Of a stretch of DNA of 64,000 bases, positions 8,718 through 19,199 are shown in pieces. The DNA lies in the NCBI RefSeq assembly GCF_018327645.1, contig NZ_BMAY01000005.1:1-64000 (forward strand), read 5' to 3'. Position numbers and translations under genes: made by a program. Source of the DNA: Lactobacillus corticis (GTDB lineage Bacteria > Bacillota > Bacilli > Lactobacillales > Lactobacillaceae). Each line of letters starts with the position of its first letter. Positions within the stretch are counted from its first letter, which is position 1. The notes beneath the pieces are model-generated. The model was not told the origin of the DNA, searched no databases, and was given only the letters and a program-made list of their open reading frames with translations.

Positions 8718-9413
8718 ATGCAAAAAATAATAGATAAGATAACCAATTTACTTCGGACCAATCGGTTATTGGCACTGGTTATTGGCGTTGGGGCAATAGC
8801 TTTGGTCTGTTTTAATTTTAAAGGAAAAGAAACCGGCAATGATGCTTTACCGGCCCTAACCAGTTCATCTGCCCAAATCAGTAGCGTTAGCGCAAGTGGT
8901 GCTGCCGTTAGTTCAACTAAGGCAAGTTCGAGTTCAAAAGTGACTATCGACATCTCCGGTGCAGTTAAGCATGGCGGCGTTTATACCCTGCATACCGGGG
9001 CAAGACTGGCGGATGCAATTGAAGCAGCCGGAGGTTTGAGCCAACGTGCGCAAATTAAGGCAATTAATCGAGCACAATTGCTAAACGATCAAGATAAACT
9101 GTATATACCATTTAAAGGGGAAAAGGTTGCTAATCAACTTGCCAGCAATCCGGAAAACACCGGTTCTTTGAGTAGTTCAAGTAGTTCAAATAGTCCTACT
9201 AGCGGCAGTAATCAAAGCGGTGAAAAAATCAACTTAAATACTGCAAGCGTGAGTGATTTGCAAAAACTAAGCGGTGTTGGAGAAAAAAGAGCAGAACAAA
9301 TTATTGCTTATCGCGAACAAAATGGCGGTTTTAAGAAAATTGAAGATTTAATGCAAGTTTCTGGAATTGGGGAGAAAACTTTTGCCAGTCTTAAAGACCA
9401 ATTGGCTGTCTAG
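8718..9413 (+). CDS. comEA: Competence DNA receptor ComEA
   Basis: Binds double-stranded DNA at the outer face of the membrane for uptake during transformation. The order is an N-terminal membrane anchor (about 15-32), a Ser/Ala linker, an SLBB domain (about 72-120), a Ser/Asn linker containing two AGTAGTTCA repeats (9171-9188), and a C-terminal helix-hairpin-helix pair (NLNTASVSDLQKLSGVGEKRAEQII). GGAGG precedes the ATG. Only 27 bases separate it from the preceding terminator, so its promoter is not obvious. comEC starts inside its 3' end. Confidence 0.93.
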   Translation: MQKIIDKITNLLRTNRLLALVIGVGAIALVCFNFKGKETGNDALPALTSSSAQISSVSASGAAVSSTKASSSSKVTIDISGAVKHGGVYTLHTGARLADAIEAAGGLSQRAQIKAINRAQLLNDQDKLYIPFKGEKVANQLASNPENTGSLSSSSSSNSPTSGSNQSGEKINLNTASVSDLQKLSGVGEKRAEQIIAYREQNGGFKKIEDLMQVSGIGEKTFASLKDQLAV

Positions 9414-11649
9414 GAATGCTCCAGGCTGGTTATTATTACTCGCTTTAATTTTAACGACCTTTAGCTTTTGGTATTTTCAAGCCCAAACAAATGCTCAAAA
9501 AATTGTCGCAATAGCTTTATTGGCGTTATTGATCGCTTTTTATGGACATAAATTTCCCTGGAAAATACTAATTTGTCTGTTTTTTATTTTTTTAATTCGG
9601 ATAAAAATAGCAGATTCCGTTTATCAACCAAAAAGTTTGGCGGAGGTCCAAGAACTAGTAATTTATCCTGATCAAATAAAAATTAAAGATAATTGGTTTT
9701 CTGGGGTTGCTAATGGAAAAAAAGGCAAAGTTTTAGTTTCCGGGAACATTACTAACGATCAGCAAAAACTGCTGCAAAATTCCTGTAGGTTGCTGCCGAC
9801 TAGTGGAACGATTGAGGAGATTATGCCGGCTACTAATCTGGGCCAATTTGATTATCGAAAATATTATGCTGGTCAGGGAATCAGTCGTAGAATAAAATTA
9901 AAGGCTTTTAAATTAACTAAAGCCCCGCCTTCCTTAGCTAGTTCTTGGCATCAAGTTCGAGCCAAATTTCTAAACTGGTGTGAGCAATTACCGTTCCCAC
10001 TGGGATTTTTTACGAGTGAATTGATTCTGGCTGAGCCTAGTGGAGTTAATAGTAAAGATGTCTTAAATAATTATCGCAATTTGGGTGTAATTCATCTTCT
10101 AAGCATTTCGGGACAGCACGTGTTGCTTTATACCTTGGTTATTAGTCTTATTTGCTTCTGGCTTAAATTAACCGAAGGGGAAACTTTAGCAATCTGCAGC
10201 CTATTTTTAGCCGTTGGAATCTTGCTATCTGACTTTCAACCCGGTTTTGTGCGCGCCAGTGGGGTTTTCGTGATTGGGAGACTACTTAAATTGCTGCAGA
10301 TAAAAATAGCCGGGGTTGACCTTTTGGGCATGGTCTGTTTGCTGCACTTAATTTGCTTTCCCCGTTTATTTCAAAATACCGGTGCGCAATTGAGTTATTT
10401 GGCTGCCTTGGGCCTGCATTTAACCAATAACCTGCCCAAACTTTGGCAATCTTTTGGATTAAATATACTCTTATGGCCGATCCTTTTAACTAGCTACTAC
10501 CAAATTAATATCTTGACGGTGTTGTTTAACCTGCCAATAGCCCTTTATTTTGATTTCTTGGTCATGCCGATGGTTTATTTGAATTTACTGATTAGTCCTT
10601 GGATTCAAGTAGCGGGTCTATTTAACGGCGTTTTGGGTCTGGTTGAAAAATGGATTGGGTGGCTGGCAGAAAGCTCATGGGGGCTATTAAATTTTGGCAT
10701 GTTAAGCTGGTGGCAATGTCTTGGACTAATAATTCTTACAGCTGGTGCACTAATTTTGACTAATAGCGGTAGTTTTGCGGTTCAGCGGAAAAAACTATGG
10801 TCGCTGATCGTGGTTTGCTACTTAGCCTTTTATCTTTGGATTCATTTTCCTCCTTATGGTCAGGTTACTTTGATTGATGTTGGTCAAGGAGACAGCATTC
10901 TAATTACTACGCCTTTTATTCGAAAAAGCTACCTGATTGATGTGGGAGGAAAAGTAAACTTTTCTGGTAAAAAGACTGAACCCCAAGTTAATGCCATCAC
11001 CATTCCTTTTTTACGGGCGCAGGGAATCGATCAACTTGATGCGATCTTTTTATCACATCAAGATGCGGATCATGTAGGAGATTTGGCTCCTTTGATGAAA
11101 CAAATAAAAGTAAAAAGGTTGTATGTAGGCCAGGGGATGCTAAACAATCCATCATTTGTGAAGCGGCTAAGTTACGCTCAAAATACGGAGAAAATTGAAG
11201 TCTTAGCAGGGATGAAGGTTAACGAAAAAATTCCCTTCAAAATTGTTTATCCTTTCACACCTGGGAGCGGGAAAAACGAAGATTCGCTGTCGTTATTATT
11301 TAATTTGGCTGGAAAAAACTGGCTTTTCACAGGGGATCTGCCACAAGCCGGTGAAAAAGCAATTATGGAACGGTATAACTTCCAGGTGGACTATTTTAAA
11401 TTAGGTCACCATGGGAGCAAAACCTCTACTGATCCGGATTTTATGCAAAAATTGCAGCCAAAACTGTGTTTCATTTCAGCTGGGCGACAAAATCGCTTTG
11501 GTCATCCGCACCCAGAAACCATCACAACTTTAAAGAACTTGGCGATCCCGTGGGTCTCAACTCAAGACTGTGGTATGATTAGCTGGTATTATGGTCTAGG
11601 ACAGACTTATTTCAGAAGTTATCTAAAGGGTGATTGGCGATGGCATTGA
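9382..11649 (+). CDS. comEC: DNA internalisation protein ComEC/Rec2
   Basis: The membrane channel that carries single-stranded DNA into the cell. The protein of about 755 residues has N-terminal membrane helices, a DUF4131-like soluble loop, the Competence membrane domain (LGVIHLLSISGQHVLLY near residue 230), and a C-terminal metallo-beta-lactamase domain with SHQDADHVGD and LGHHGSKTS. The TTG at 9382 is chosen because GGGGAG (9369-9374) lies 7 bases upstream; the earlier in-frame TTG at 9367 has no ribosome binding site. It overlaps comEA by 32 bases and is apparently intact. Confidence 0.9.
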   Translation: MPVLKTNWLSRNAPGWLLLLALILTTFSFWYFQAQTNAQKIVAIALLALLIAFYGHKFPWKILICLFFIFLIRIKIADSVYQPKSLAEVQELVIYPDQIKIKDNWFSGVANGKKGKVLVSGNITNDQQKLLQNSCRLLPTSGTIEEIMPATNLGQFDYRKYYAGQGISRRIKLKAFKLTKAPPSLASSWHQVRAKFLNWCEQLPFPLGFFTSELILAEPSGVNSKDVLNNYRNLGVIHLLSISGQHVLLYTLVISLICFWLKLTEGETLAICSLFLAVGILLSDFQPGFVRASGVFVIGRLLKLLQIKIAGVDLLGMVCLLHLICFPRLFQNTGAQLSYLAALGLHLTNNLPKLWQSFGLNILLWPILLTSYYQINILTVLFNLPIALYFDFLVMPMVYLNLLISPWIQVAGLFNGVLGLVEKWIGWLAESSWGLLNFGMLSWWQCLGLIILTAGALILTNSGSFAVQRKKLWSLIVVCYLAFYLWIHFPPYGQVTLIDVGQGDSILITTPFIRKSYLIDVGGKVNFSGKKTEPQVNAITIPFLRAQGIDQLDAIFLSHQDADHVGDLAPLMKQIKVKRLYVGQGMLNNPSFVKRLSYAQNTEKIEVLAGMKVNEKIPFKIVYPFTPGSGKNEDSLSLLFNLAGKNWLFTGDLPQAGEKAIMERYNFQVDYFKLGHHGSKTSTDPDFMQKLQPKLCFISAGRQNRFGHPHPETITTLKNLAIPWVSTQDCGMISWYYGLGQTYFRSYLKGDWRWH

Positions 11650-12626
11650 TATCTTTATTTAAAAATTCTAATCAGCAAAATCCGCAAACCTTGATTTGTG
11701 GGCCAGATGAATTTTTGAATGATTATTTAGCAAACGATTTACTGCAGGATGAGCGCTACCGTGATTTGGATCATGAAATTGTCGATTGCGAGCTGGACGG
11801 CCTGGATAACCTAATCAGAACATTGAGTGAGTCCAGCATTTTTAGCACGGAGAAGATAATTATTGTCAAAAAGCCGTTTTTTTTGACAAGTAAGGTTGCT
11901 AAGAAATATGACCGCCAATTACAACAGTTGTTAAAAATTTTTAGTCAGGCTGAAGCTCTAACTGATACGGTTATTTTGGTAGCGTCGTATGAAAAAATTG
12001 ATCGGCGGAAAAAGCTGGTCAAGACAATTATTCAACATTTTAATATGGTTGAACCCATTATTAAGCCCTATGAAGTTGGGGCAGTCGGTAAAGCAATAAT
12101 CAAAGCTGAAGGTTATAATATTTCCAATTCAGCCTTAACTTTGCTGGTAGAACGCAGCGACCAAGTTCTGGACACGGTAATCAGCAATTTTAACAAGTTA
12201 AAGGTGGCGGCACCTGATCATCAGCTAACTGAAGAATTGGTTGCTGCTAATGTTGACTTGTCATTGGATCAAAATATTTTTGCTATTCTGGAAAGTGCGA
12301 TGCAGCATCGCTATCAAGAGGCAATGACCCGTTTGGAGGATCAATTGCGATATGGTTCCAATCCCATTCAGCTTTTGGCGGTTTTTGAAAATCAAATTGA
12401 ACTTTTGACCTTAACAAAACTCTTGCAAAAGCGGGGAAGAAGCGAGGCCCAAATTGTTAAAGAACTTGGGGTTCATCCTTATCGGGTAAAATTAGCAATG
12501 AAAAATCGTAGTTCGCTTGAAACTTTAGAAAAGGTTTTAGCAGCTGCAATTGAATTAGAATACAAATATAAAAATGGTACCTACCGCAGCGAAGAATTTT
12601 TGAAGATGTTTCTTTTAAGCGTATAA
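11640..12626 (+). CDS. holA: DNA polymerase III subunit delta
   Basis: The delta subunit of the clamp loader, which opens the beta clamp on DNA. 328 residues starting MALISLFKNSNQQNP, with the conserved ICGPDEFLNDYL near the N-terminus and the delta C-terminal domain ending SEEFLKMFLL. The ATG at 11640 fits AAAGGG better than the TTG at 11634. It overlaps comEC by 10 bases; comEA-comEC-holA-rpsT is the common Firmicutes order. A bidirectional terminator separates it from the convergent rpsT. Confidence 0.92.
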   Translation: MALISLFKNSNQQNPQTLICGPDEFLNDYLANDLLQDERYRDLDHEIVDCELDGLDNLIRTLSESSIFSTEKIIIVKKPFFLTSKVAKKYDRQLQQLLKIFSQAEALTDTVILVASYEKIDRRKKLVKTIIQHFNMVEPIIKPYEVGAVGKAIIKAEGYNISNSALTLLVERSDQVLDTVISNFNKLKVAAPDHQLTEELVAANVDLSLDQNIFAILESAMQHRYQEAMTRLEDQLRYGSNPIQLLAVFENQIELLTLTKLLQKRGRSEAQIVKELGVHPYRVKLAMKNRSSLETLEKVLAAAIELEYKYKNGTYRSEEFLKMFLLSV

Positions 12627-12663
12627 AAAAAGCCGAGAACTAAATTGTTCTCGGCCTTTTTCT
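12626..12663. terminator. Bidirectional terminator between holA and rpsT
   Basis: Perfect 9-base-pair stem GCCGAGAAC/GTTCTCGGC (12632-12640, 12647-12655), flanked by an A run on the left and a T run on the right, so it can end transcription from both holA (+) and rpsT (-). Confidence 0.88.
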
Positions 12664-12674
12664 TTAACCCAACA

Positions 12675-12926
12675 TTACTTAGCGAGTTTTGCTAAACGCG
12701 CCTTGTCACGGTTAGCCTTGTTCTTATGAATAAGACCCTTAGCAGCAGCCTTGTCCAATGCGCTAACAGCAGCAACATGTAATTCGGAGGCGTTGTCAGC
12801 ACCGGCAGCAGCAGCTTGCTTGTACTTCTTAACAGCAGTCCGCATTTTGCTTAATTGTGCTGAGTTGCGTTCACCACGTTCGTTTTGAGTCTTAACACGC
12901 TTGATAGCTGATTTGATTTGTGGCAT
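12675..12926 (-). CDS. rpsT: 30S ribosomal protein S20
   Basis: A primary 16S rRNA-binding protein of the small subunit. 83 residues, highly basic and Ala-rich, beginning [21 protein letters not shown], as in the family. GGAGGTGA precedes the ATG. It is expressed alone from the minus-strand promoter at 12965-12993. Confidence 0.96.
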   Translation of the reverse strand: MPQIKSAIKRVKTQNERGERNSAQLSKMRTAVKKYKQAAAAGADNASELHVAAVSALDKAAAKGLIHKNKANRDKARLAKLAK

Positions 12927-12964
12927 CTTGTTTCACCTCCAATTGATCATAGTTTTACTCAAAC

Positions 12965-12993
12965 ATTATACTTAATAAGAATTATTGATGCAA
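12965..12993 (-). promoter_or_regulatory. Promoter of rpsT
   Basis: On the minus strand: TTGCAT (complement of 12988-12993), a 17-base spacer, and TATAAT (complement of 12965-12970), 39 bases upstream of the rpsT start codon. Confidence 0.82.
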
Positions 12994-13005
12994 GGCAAAA
13001 TATAC

Positions 13006-13034
13006 TTGCTTTTTAAAAAAGAGCCCTGTATCAT
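13006..13034 (+). promoter_or_regulatory. Promoter of rpsO
   Basis: TTGCTT (13006-13011), a 17-base spacer, then TATCAT (13029-13034). The predicted start near 13041 gives a leader of about 85 bases in which CCACTAACG (about 13050) can pair imperfectly with CGTTGTTAATGG (about 13087). In other bacteria S15 regulates its own translation through leader RNA; autoregulation here is only inferred. Confidence 0.6.
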
Positions 13035-13125
13035 AATAAATGTTGTGAACCACTAACGCTGTTTACTCGCGACACCTAGCGGTAGACGTTGTTAATGGCA
13101 ATTTTTTACATGAAAGGTGAAATTT

Positions 13126-13395
13126 ATGTCAATTTCAAAGGCAAGAAAGAACGAATTAATCAAGGAATACGCAACTCACGAAGGCGATACCGGTTCAGTA
13201 GAAGTTCAAGTTGCAGTTTTAACTGAAGACATTAACAACTTGACTGAACACATGAGACAACACAAGCATGACCACCACTCATACGTTGGTTTGTTGAAGA
13301 AGATTGGTCACCGTCGTAACTTGCTTCGTTACTTGCAAAACACTGACCTTGAACGTTACCGTGCTTTAATTGCAAAGCTTGGTTTGCGTCGGTAA
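13126..13395 (+). CDS. rpsO: 30S ribosomal protein S15
   Basis: A 16S rRNA-binding protein of the central domain of the small subunit. The protein is 89 residues, the family length, starting [28 protein letters not shown], with the conserved [20 protein letters not shown]. The ATG at 13126 follows AAAGGTGA; an upstream in-frame GTG at 13117 would overlap this ribosome binding site. Codon use is strongly biased, as expected for a highly expressed gene. Confidence 0.97.
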   Translation: MSISKARKNELIKEYATHEGDTGSVEVQVAVLTEDINNLTEHMRQHKHDHHSYVGLLKKIGHRRNLLRYLQNTDLERYRALIAKLGLRR

Positions 13396-13404
13396 TTTGC
13401 TTGA

Positions 13405-13436
13405 AGACCAGCCCATTTTATGGACTGGCCTTTTTC
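13405..13436 (+). terminator. Terminator after rpsO
   Basis: CCAGCCCA/TGGACTGG stem with one mismatch around a TTTTA loop, followed by TTTTT, 10 bases after the stop codon. Confidence 0.8.
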
Positions 13437-13463
13437 TTTATTCTATTATCTGTAGCTCCATTA

Positions 13464-13472
13464 TGCTAAAAT
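13464..13472 (+). promoter_or_regulatory. Possible extended -10 promoter of rnjB
   Basis: TGC TAAAAT about 93 bases upstream of the rnjB start, without a clear -35. Downstream, GATCAA TT TTGATC (13495-13508) forms a short perfect palindrome of unknown meaning. Confidence 0.35.
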
Positions 13473-13564
13473 TAATTCAGACTATTTTCGTTGTGATCAA
13501 TTTTGATCCATATATGTTTTAAAAACATGCAGATAATGTAAGTAGCATAGGAAAAGGAAGTAAA

Positions 13565-15451
13565 ATGACAGATAAAATTAGATTAATGATCGTAAGTGGC
13601 GTCCGCGAACAAGGCAAAGATATGTTTGCGGTGCAAGTTAATGACGAAATTTTTGTTTTGGATGCAGGGTTAAAATACCCTGATTCCTCATTATTCGGGA
13701 TTGATGTAGTGATTCCCGATTTAGACTTTTTTGCTGAATATGGCGATCGGGTAGCGGGTATTTTCTTAACTCATGGGCATGCCGATTCGATTGGTGCTTT
13801 GCCTTATATCCTGCGGCAATACGATATACCGGTTTTTGGTTCACAATTGACGATTGAATTGGCTAAGATTGAAGTTCAAAGAGAAAATAAAACTCGGAAA
13901 AATGGACTTTTCCATGTAATCGATGCCGAAACCGAGATTGATTTTAGAAATGCTAGTGTTTCATTTTTCCATACCACACACTCAATTCCTGATTCTTTAG
14001 GAATTGATATTCATACTCCGGCCGGAGAAATTGTTTATACCGGTGACTTTAAGTTCGATCCAACTGCTAGTGAGCATTATCGGACTGATATGGATCGGTT
14101 AGCAGAAATTGAACAAAAAGGCGTACTGGCACTTCTTGCTGACTCTTCAAATGCGGAAGCAGCTTTTCCAAATGCGGCTGAACAAGATGTGGCTGATTAC
14201 GTAACGAATGTCTTTAGAAATACTCCAGGACGGATAATTGTGGCAGCTAAAGGATCTAACTTAAATCGGGTCCAAGAAGTTTTAGATGCTGCCAAGGCTA
14301 CCGGACGCAAGGTTTTACTCACTGGGAGAGATTTAGCTAAGATTGTTCGTACGGCAATGAAGTTGGGCTATCTTGAAGTAGCAGATGGCTTGCTGATGCG
14401 GGTAAAGGACCTGAAGACTACGCCTAAAGAAAAAACGGTCATTTTAGAAACGGGTCGAATGGGCGAACCGCTTCAATCCTTGGAAAAAATGGCAAATAAT
14501 CGTCACAGCATGATTAATATTGAAAAGGGTGACCTCGTCTTTATTGCAACGACTCCTTCACATGCGGTAGAAACCATGGTTGCCCAAGTGAGCGACATGG
14601 TTTATCGGGCAGGCGGTACCGTGATTCAATTAGGATTGAACGTTCACACCAGTGGTCATGCTACTGGACGAGACTTGCAACTGTTAGTTTCCACCTTGAA
14701 GCCTAAGTTCCTCATTCCTGTAATTGGCGAGTATCGCCTGATGGAGGTACATAAGGAACTAGCAATTAGAGCCGGCATGAAACGTGAGAATGTGATTATC
14801 ACCAAAAACGGCGATTGTTTAGAATATGACGCTAAGAAAAAGCGCTTTTATCTTACTTCTCCGGTGCCAGGTGAAGACATCATGATCGACGGTTCTGGCG
14901 TAGGGGATGTGGGCAATATTGTCCTGCGTGACCGGGAAGTCTTATCTGACGACGGAATTTTCATTGCCGTAGTCACGATTGACCGAAAGAAAAAGAAGAT
15001 TGTGGCTGAACCACAAGTCACAAGTCGCGGCTTCGTTTATATCAAAGCTAACCGCCAGTTGATGAAGGATGCCATTGAGGTTATCAAGCAAGCAATTCAA
15101 AACAATTTCGAACACAAAAAATTTGATTGGACTGAATTGAAGCAAGATGTTCGCAATGATTTGGAAAAGTTCCTTTACAAGCAGACTAATCGGCGTCCGG
15201 TTGTTTTGCCAGTGGTGATGGAAGTAAACCAAAATCGTCACCGGATTCAACAGAAAAATGAGGCCAAAAAAGAACAAAACCAAGGCCAAAATAGTAAGCC
15301 GGCAAATAAGAAACAGACTAAGAAGCCAAATCGCCCTAACCGCGGGCGGAAAGTAGGCAGTCGGCGTCCCGTAAGTAAAAAGGGTCACACTGGAAAAAAT
15401 GTCAAAAAGCAGGTTGCAAAGAAAACTCAAAAACAAACTGATAATGAATAG
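13565..15451 (+). CDS. rnjB: Ribonuclease J2
   Basis: Second RNase J paralogue; in Firmicutes J2 forms a complex with J1 and has much weaker nuclease activity. The 628 residues keep the MBL/beta-CASP fold but the motif is HGHADS (70-75) instead of HGHEDH, and PVIGEYR (Ile387) replaces PVHGEYR, so two metal/catalytic His are lost, while THSIPD, TGDFKFD and HTSGH remain. After about residue 555 a Lys/Arg/Gln/Asn-rich low-complexity tail of about 70 residues follows, probably RNA-binding and disordered. The next gene starts 12 bases downstream. Confidence 0.92.
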   Translation: MTDKIRLMIVSGVREQGKDMFAVQVNDEIFVLDAGLKYPDSSLFGIDVVIPDLDFFAEYGDRVAGIFLTHGHADSIGALPYILRQYDIPVFGSQLTIELAKIEVQRENKTRKNGLFHVIDAETEIDFRNASVSFFHTTHSIPDSLGIDIHTPAGEIVYTGDFKFDPTASEHYRTDMDRLAEIEQKGVLALLADSSNAEAAFPNAAEQDVADYVTNVFRNTPGRIIVAAKGSNLNRVQEVLDAAKATGRKVLLTGRDLAKIVRTAMKLGYLEVADGLLMRVKDLKTTPKEKTVILETGRMGEPLQSLEKMANNRHSMINIEKGDLVFIATTPSHAVETMVAQVSDMVYRAGGTVIQLGLNVHTSGHATGRDLQLLVSTLKPKFLIPVIGEYRLMEVHKELAIRAGMKRENVIITKNGDCLEYDAKKKRFYLTSPVPGEDIMIDGSGVGDVGNIVLRDREVLSDDGIFIAVVTIDRKKKKIVAEPQVTSRGFVYIKANRQLMKDAIEVIKQAIQNNFEHKKFDWTELKQDVRNDLEKFLYKQTNRRPVVLPVVMEVNQNRHRIQQKNEAKKEQNQGQNSKPANKKQTKKPNRPNRGRKVGSRRPVSKKGHTGKNVKKQVAKKTQKQTDNE

Positions 15452-15463
15452 GAAGAAGGTTCA

Positions 15464-16291
15464 ATGACAACAAGTAGTGAAAATTTATTAAAATTAGCCA
15501 GAGAAAGTCAGGACGCAGGTAACATCGACCAAGCGATCAAATATTTAGAGGAAGCTCTGCGAACGGAAACAGATCCTAAACTTTTATTTGAGCTCTCTAA
15601 ACTTTATGAAGGCCAGGGAAATTATTGGTTAGCTTATAGTGCAATCAAACATATGCCAAACTACTTGGATAGCCAATATCAGGATTACTTTTTTAAACTA
15701 TTAGCGAAAAACAATTTCTTAATCGAGGCTTTGCAAATCGAAGCCAATACTGACTTAAAAATCTGTCAAAAATATCAAATTGTCGCAGTTGATGACCGCA
15801 CACAATCACAAATTATGAAAAAACTGCGTCAAAAAAACATTACAGAAGAAGCGTATGCACAAGTTTTGAAATTGTCGTTAACTAATTTTAAAAATTTTGT
15901 GCGGGCAACTTTGGTGGATCCAACAGCCGAGTTTGCCTTAAGAATTAGCCTCATAGAAGAGTGCAGCAAACTTCGTCTAGATGAGCAATTCTCCGTCTTA
16001 GTAGACGGGCAGCCGACTACTTTTGTCCCCAAAGAAACGATTCACTTTTTACAAGAGCCACTCTATTTGGAAACCTTGGCTGAAGTAAATAAGTTGTTAG
16101 TGAAAGATCCAAGTTATAAAGCTTTAGCTATCGCCTCTACGAACATCATTTTAGGCGCCTTGTATCCCAAATTAGGAGACTATGTTACAGATCCTAAAGC
16201 CTTTGCAAAGGATATCGTAGGTTCTGTCAAGCACACTAGTGCGGGAGAACATGAAGAACTCTTTCAGCGCTTGTTAAATCAATATTTGTAA
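15464..16291 (+). CDS. TPR-repeat protein of unknown function
   Basis: A 275-residue, mainly helical soluble protein. The first 90 residues contain at least two tetratricopeptide-like repeats (SENLLKLARESQDAGNIDQAIKYLEEAL, then LFELSKLYEGQGNYWLAYSAI). The rest is helical without a recognised catalytic motif. It is 12 bases after rnjB and probably co-transcribed, so a role in RNA metabolism or as an adaptor is possible but only inferred. No terminator is visible before the tuf promoter. Confidence 0.7.
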   Translation: MTTSSENLLKLARESQDAGNIDQAIKYLEEALRTETDPKLLFELSKLYEGQGNYWLAYSAIKHMPNYLDSQYQDYFFKLLAKNNFLIEALQIEANTDLKICQKYQIVAVDDRTQSQIMKKLRQKNITEEAYAQVLKLSLTNFKNFVRATLVDPTAEFALRISLIEECSKLRLDEQFSVLVDGQPTTFVPKETIHFLQEPLYLETLAEVNKLLVKDPSYKALAIASTNIILGALYPKLGDYVTDPKAFAKDIVGSVKHTSAGEHEELFQRLLNQYL

Positions 16292-16306
16292 AATTACACA
16301 TTTTGG

Positions 16307-16334
16307 TTTACATCCGCTCGCAATTAGGTATAAT
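16307..16334 (+). promoter_or_regulatory. Promoter of tuf
   Basis: TTTACA (16307-16312), a 16-base spacer and a perfect TATAAT (16329-16334). The expected start near 16341 leaves a leader of about 135 bases. Confidence 0.75.
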
Positions 16335-16347
16335 TAACAGAGGATAT

Positions 16348-16399
16348 TTTCACTGAGCAAGGCATTAGCATTTATTTTACTAGGCATTTGCCCGTGAAA
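16348..16399 (+). other. Stem-loop in the tuf leader
   Basis: TTTCAC (16348-16353) pairs with GTGAAA (16394-16399), with inner GCAA/TTGC and GC/GC pairs, giving a long imperfect hairpin in the tuf 5' leader. No T run follows, so it is not a terminator. It may stabilise the mRNA or act in regulation. Confidence 0.4.
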
Positions 16400-16476
16400 G
16401 TAGTACAATAGCAACAGAGAATTATCCGTTACTTATCTCAACGGACTTCTTGCAAAATTACAGGAGGGTCATTTTA

Positions 16477-17665
<1,189 letters not shown>

Positions 17666-17667
<2 letters not shown>

Positions 17668-17729
17668 TCTAACGGCTTAGATTGCTAACAAAAAGATGCA
17701 TTTCCTATTCAGGAAAGGCATCTTTTTTT
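17666..17729 (+). terminator. Tandem hairpins and terminator after tuf
   Basis: A small hairpin AATCTAA/TTAGATT (17666-17683) overlaps the stop codon. The strong terminator follows: GATGC..TTTCCT pairs with AGGAAA..GCATC (17695-17722), flanked by an A run and seven T. Confidence 0.88.
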
Positions 17730-17819
17730 ATCTAAAATTTGTGTTTTTGCTAACTTTACGGTACTATAGGCTAGTATGCAAGTAGCAAACTCAAACTTGA
17801 CATTGGAGGTATTTTATTA

Positions 17820-19151
17820 ATGTCTGTTAAATGGGAAAAAACCGGAAAGACTTCCGGTGAACTTACTTTTGATATTTCAAAAGATGAAATTAAATTAGGT
17901 TTAGATCAAGCCTTTAAGCGAGTTAAGAAGAACTTGCGTGTACCTGGCTTCAGAAAGGGTCACGTTTCTCGTGTCATCTTTGACCAATACTACGGTGAAG
18001 AAGCTCTTTACGAAGACGCATTGAACTTGGTTTTGCCAAACGCATACGACGCTGCTGTTAAAGAAGCAGGGATCGCAGCTGTAGGTCAACCAAGAATTGA
18101 ACCTGTCTCAATGGATAAGGGCAAGGATTGGACAATGAAGGCTACTGTTAGCGTTGAACCTGAAGTTAAGTTAGGCGACTACAAGGGCGTAGAAGTTCCT
18201 AAGCAAAACACTCGTGTTTACGCTAAGGATATTGATGCTGAATTGGAAAGCCGTCGTCAACGCAATGCCGAATTAGTCTTAAAGGATGGTAAGGCTGAAT
18301 CAGGCGATACTGTAACGATCGATTACAAGGGTACCATTGATGGTAAGGCTTTTGACGGAGGCTCAGCTGAAAACTACTCCTTAGAACTTGGTTCAAATAC
18401 TTTTATTCCTGGCTTTGAAGATCAATTAATCGGTCACAAGGCTGGCGATGATGTAGATGTAGTTGTTACCTTCCCAGAAGATTACGGTGCTAAGGACCTT
18501 GCTGGTAAGGAAGCACACTTTGCTACTAAGATTCATGATGTTAAGTCAAAAGAACTTCCTAAATTAGATGACGAGTTTGCCAAGGACGTTGATGATTCAG
18601 TTGAAACTCTTGATGAATTAAAGGAAAAGATCAAGAAGCAATTGAAGGAACAAAAGACCGCAGCTGCTGAAGAAGCCATTCAACAAGCCGCTATTGAAGC
18701 TGCAGTTAAGAATGCTACGATTGACGAAATTCCAGATGCTATGATTCAAGAAGACGTTGATACCCAAATGAACCAATACTTGGGCAACATGCAACGTCAA
18801 GGAATTGATCCTCAAACTTACTACAAGTTAACCAACACTACTGAAGACCAACTTCGTGCACAATTTTCACAAAATGCAGCTGAACGTGTAAAGACCAACT
18901 TGGTATTGCAGGCAATTGCTGAAGCTGAAAAGTTCACTGCTTCTGAAGATGAAATTAAGCAAGAAATCAAGGATTTGGCTGCTGAATACAACATGGATGA
19001 AAAGATGGTTCGCAACACCTTAACTGATGATATGTTGAGCCACGACATTGTTGTTCGCAAGGCTATGGACTTAGTAACCGACAATGCAAAGCAAGTAGCT
19101 AAGTCAAAGATCGAAGAAGAAGAAAAGGCTGCTGACTCAGAAGACAAGTAA
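17820..19151 (+). CDS. tig: Trigger factor (ribosome-associated chaperone)
   Basis: Binds the ribosome exit tunnel and helps new proteins fold. The 443 residues contain the N-terminal ribosome-binding domain with the signature VPGFRKGHV near residue 43, the FKBP-type prolyl isomerase domain ([19 protein letters not shown], about 160-245) and a long helical C-terminal domain ending in an acidic tail. GGAGG precedes the ATG. It is followed by its own terminator and then clpX, the usual tig-clpX-engB order. Confidence 0.96.
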   Translation: MSVKWEKTGKTSGELTFDISKDEIKLGLDQAFKRVKKNLRVPGFRKGHVSRVIFDQYYGEEALYEDALNLVLPNAYDAAVKEAGIAAVGQPRIEPVSMDKGKDWTMKATVSVEPEVKLGDYKGVEVPKQNTRVYAKDIDAELESRRQRNAELVLKDGKAESGDTVTIDYKGTIDGKAFDGGSAENYSLELGSNTFIPGFEDQLIGHKAGDDVDVVVTFPEDYGAKDLAGKEAHFATKIHDVKSKELPKLDDEFAKDVDDSVETLDELKEKIKKQLKEQKTAAAEEAIQQAAIEAAVKNATIDEIPDAMIQEDVDTQMNQYLGNMQRQGIDPQTYYKLTNTTEDQLRAQFSQNAAERVKTNLVLQAIAEAEKFTASEDEIKQEIKDLAAEYNMDEKMVRNTLTDDMLSHDIVVRKAMDLVTDNAKQVAKSKIEEEEKAADSEDK

Positions 19152-19172
19152 TCCTTTTTCTCGATAACGAAG

Positions 19173-19199
19173 AAGACGGCTGGAAACAGTCGTCTTTTT
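19173..19199 (+). terminator. Terminator after tig
   Basis: AAGACGGCTG/CAGTCGTCTT stem (one G-U pair) with a GAAA tetraloop, followed by TTTTTC. Confidence 0.85.

Noticed and set aside
14942-15436. A 164-codon open frame on the minus strand opposite the end of rnjB
   Set aside because: It mirrors the low-complexity basic tail and C-terminal domain of rnjB, has no ribosome binding site and gives a Phe/Leu-rich product without recognisable features.
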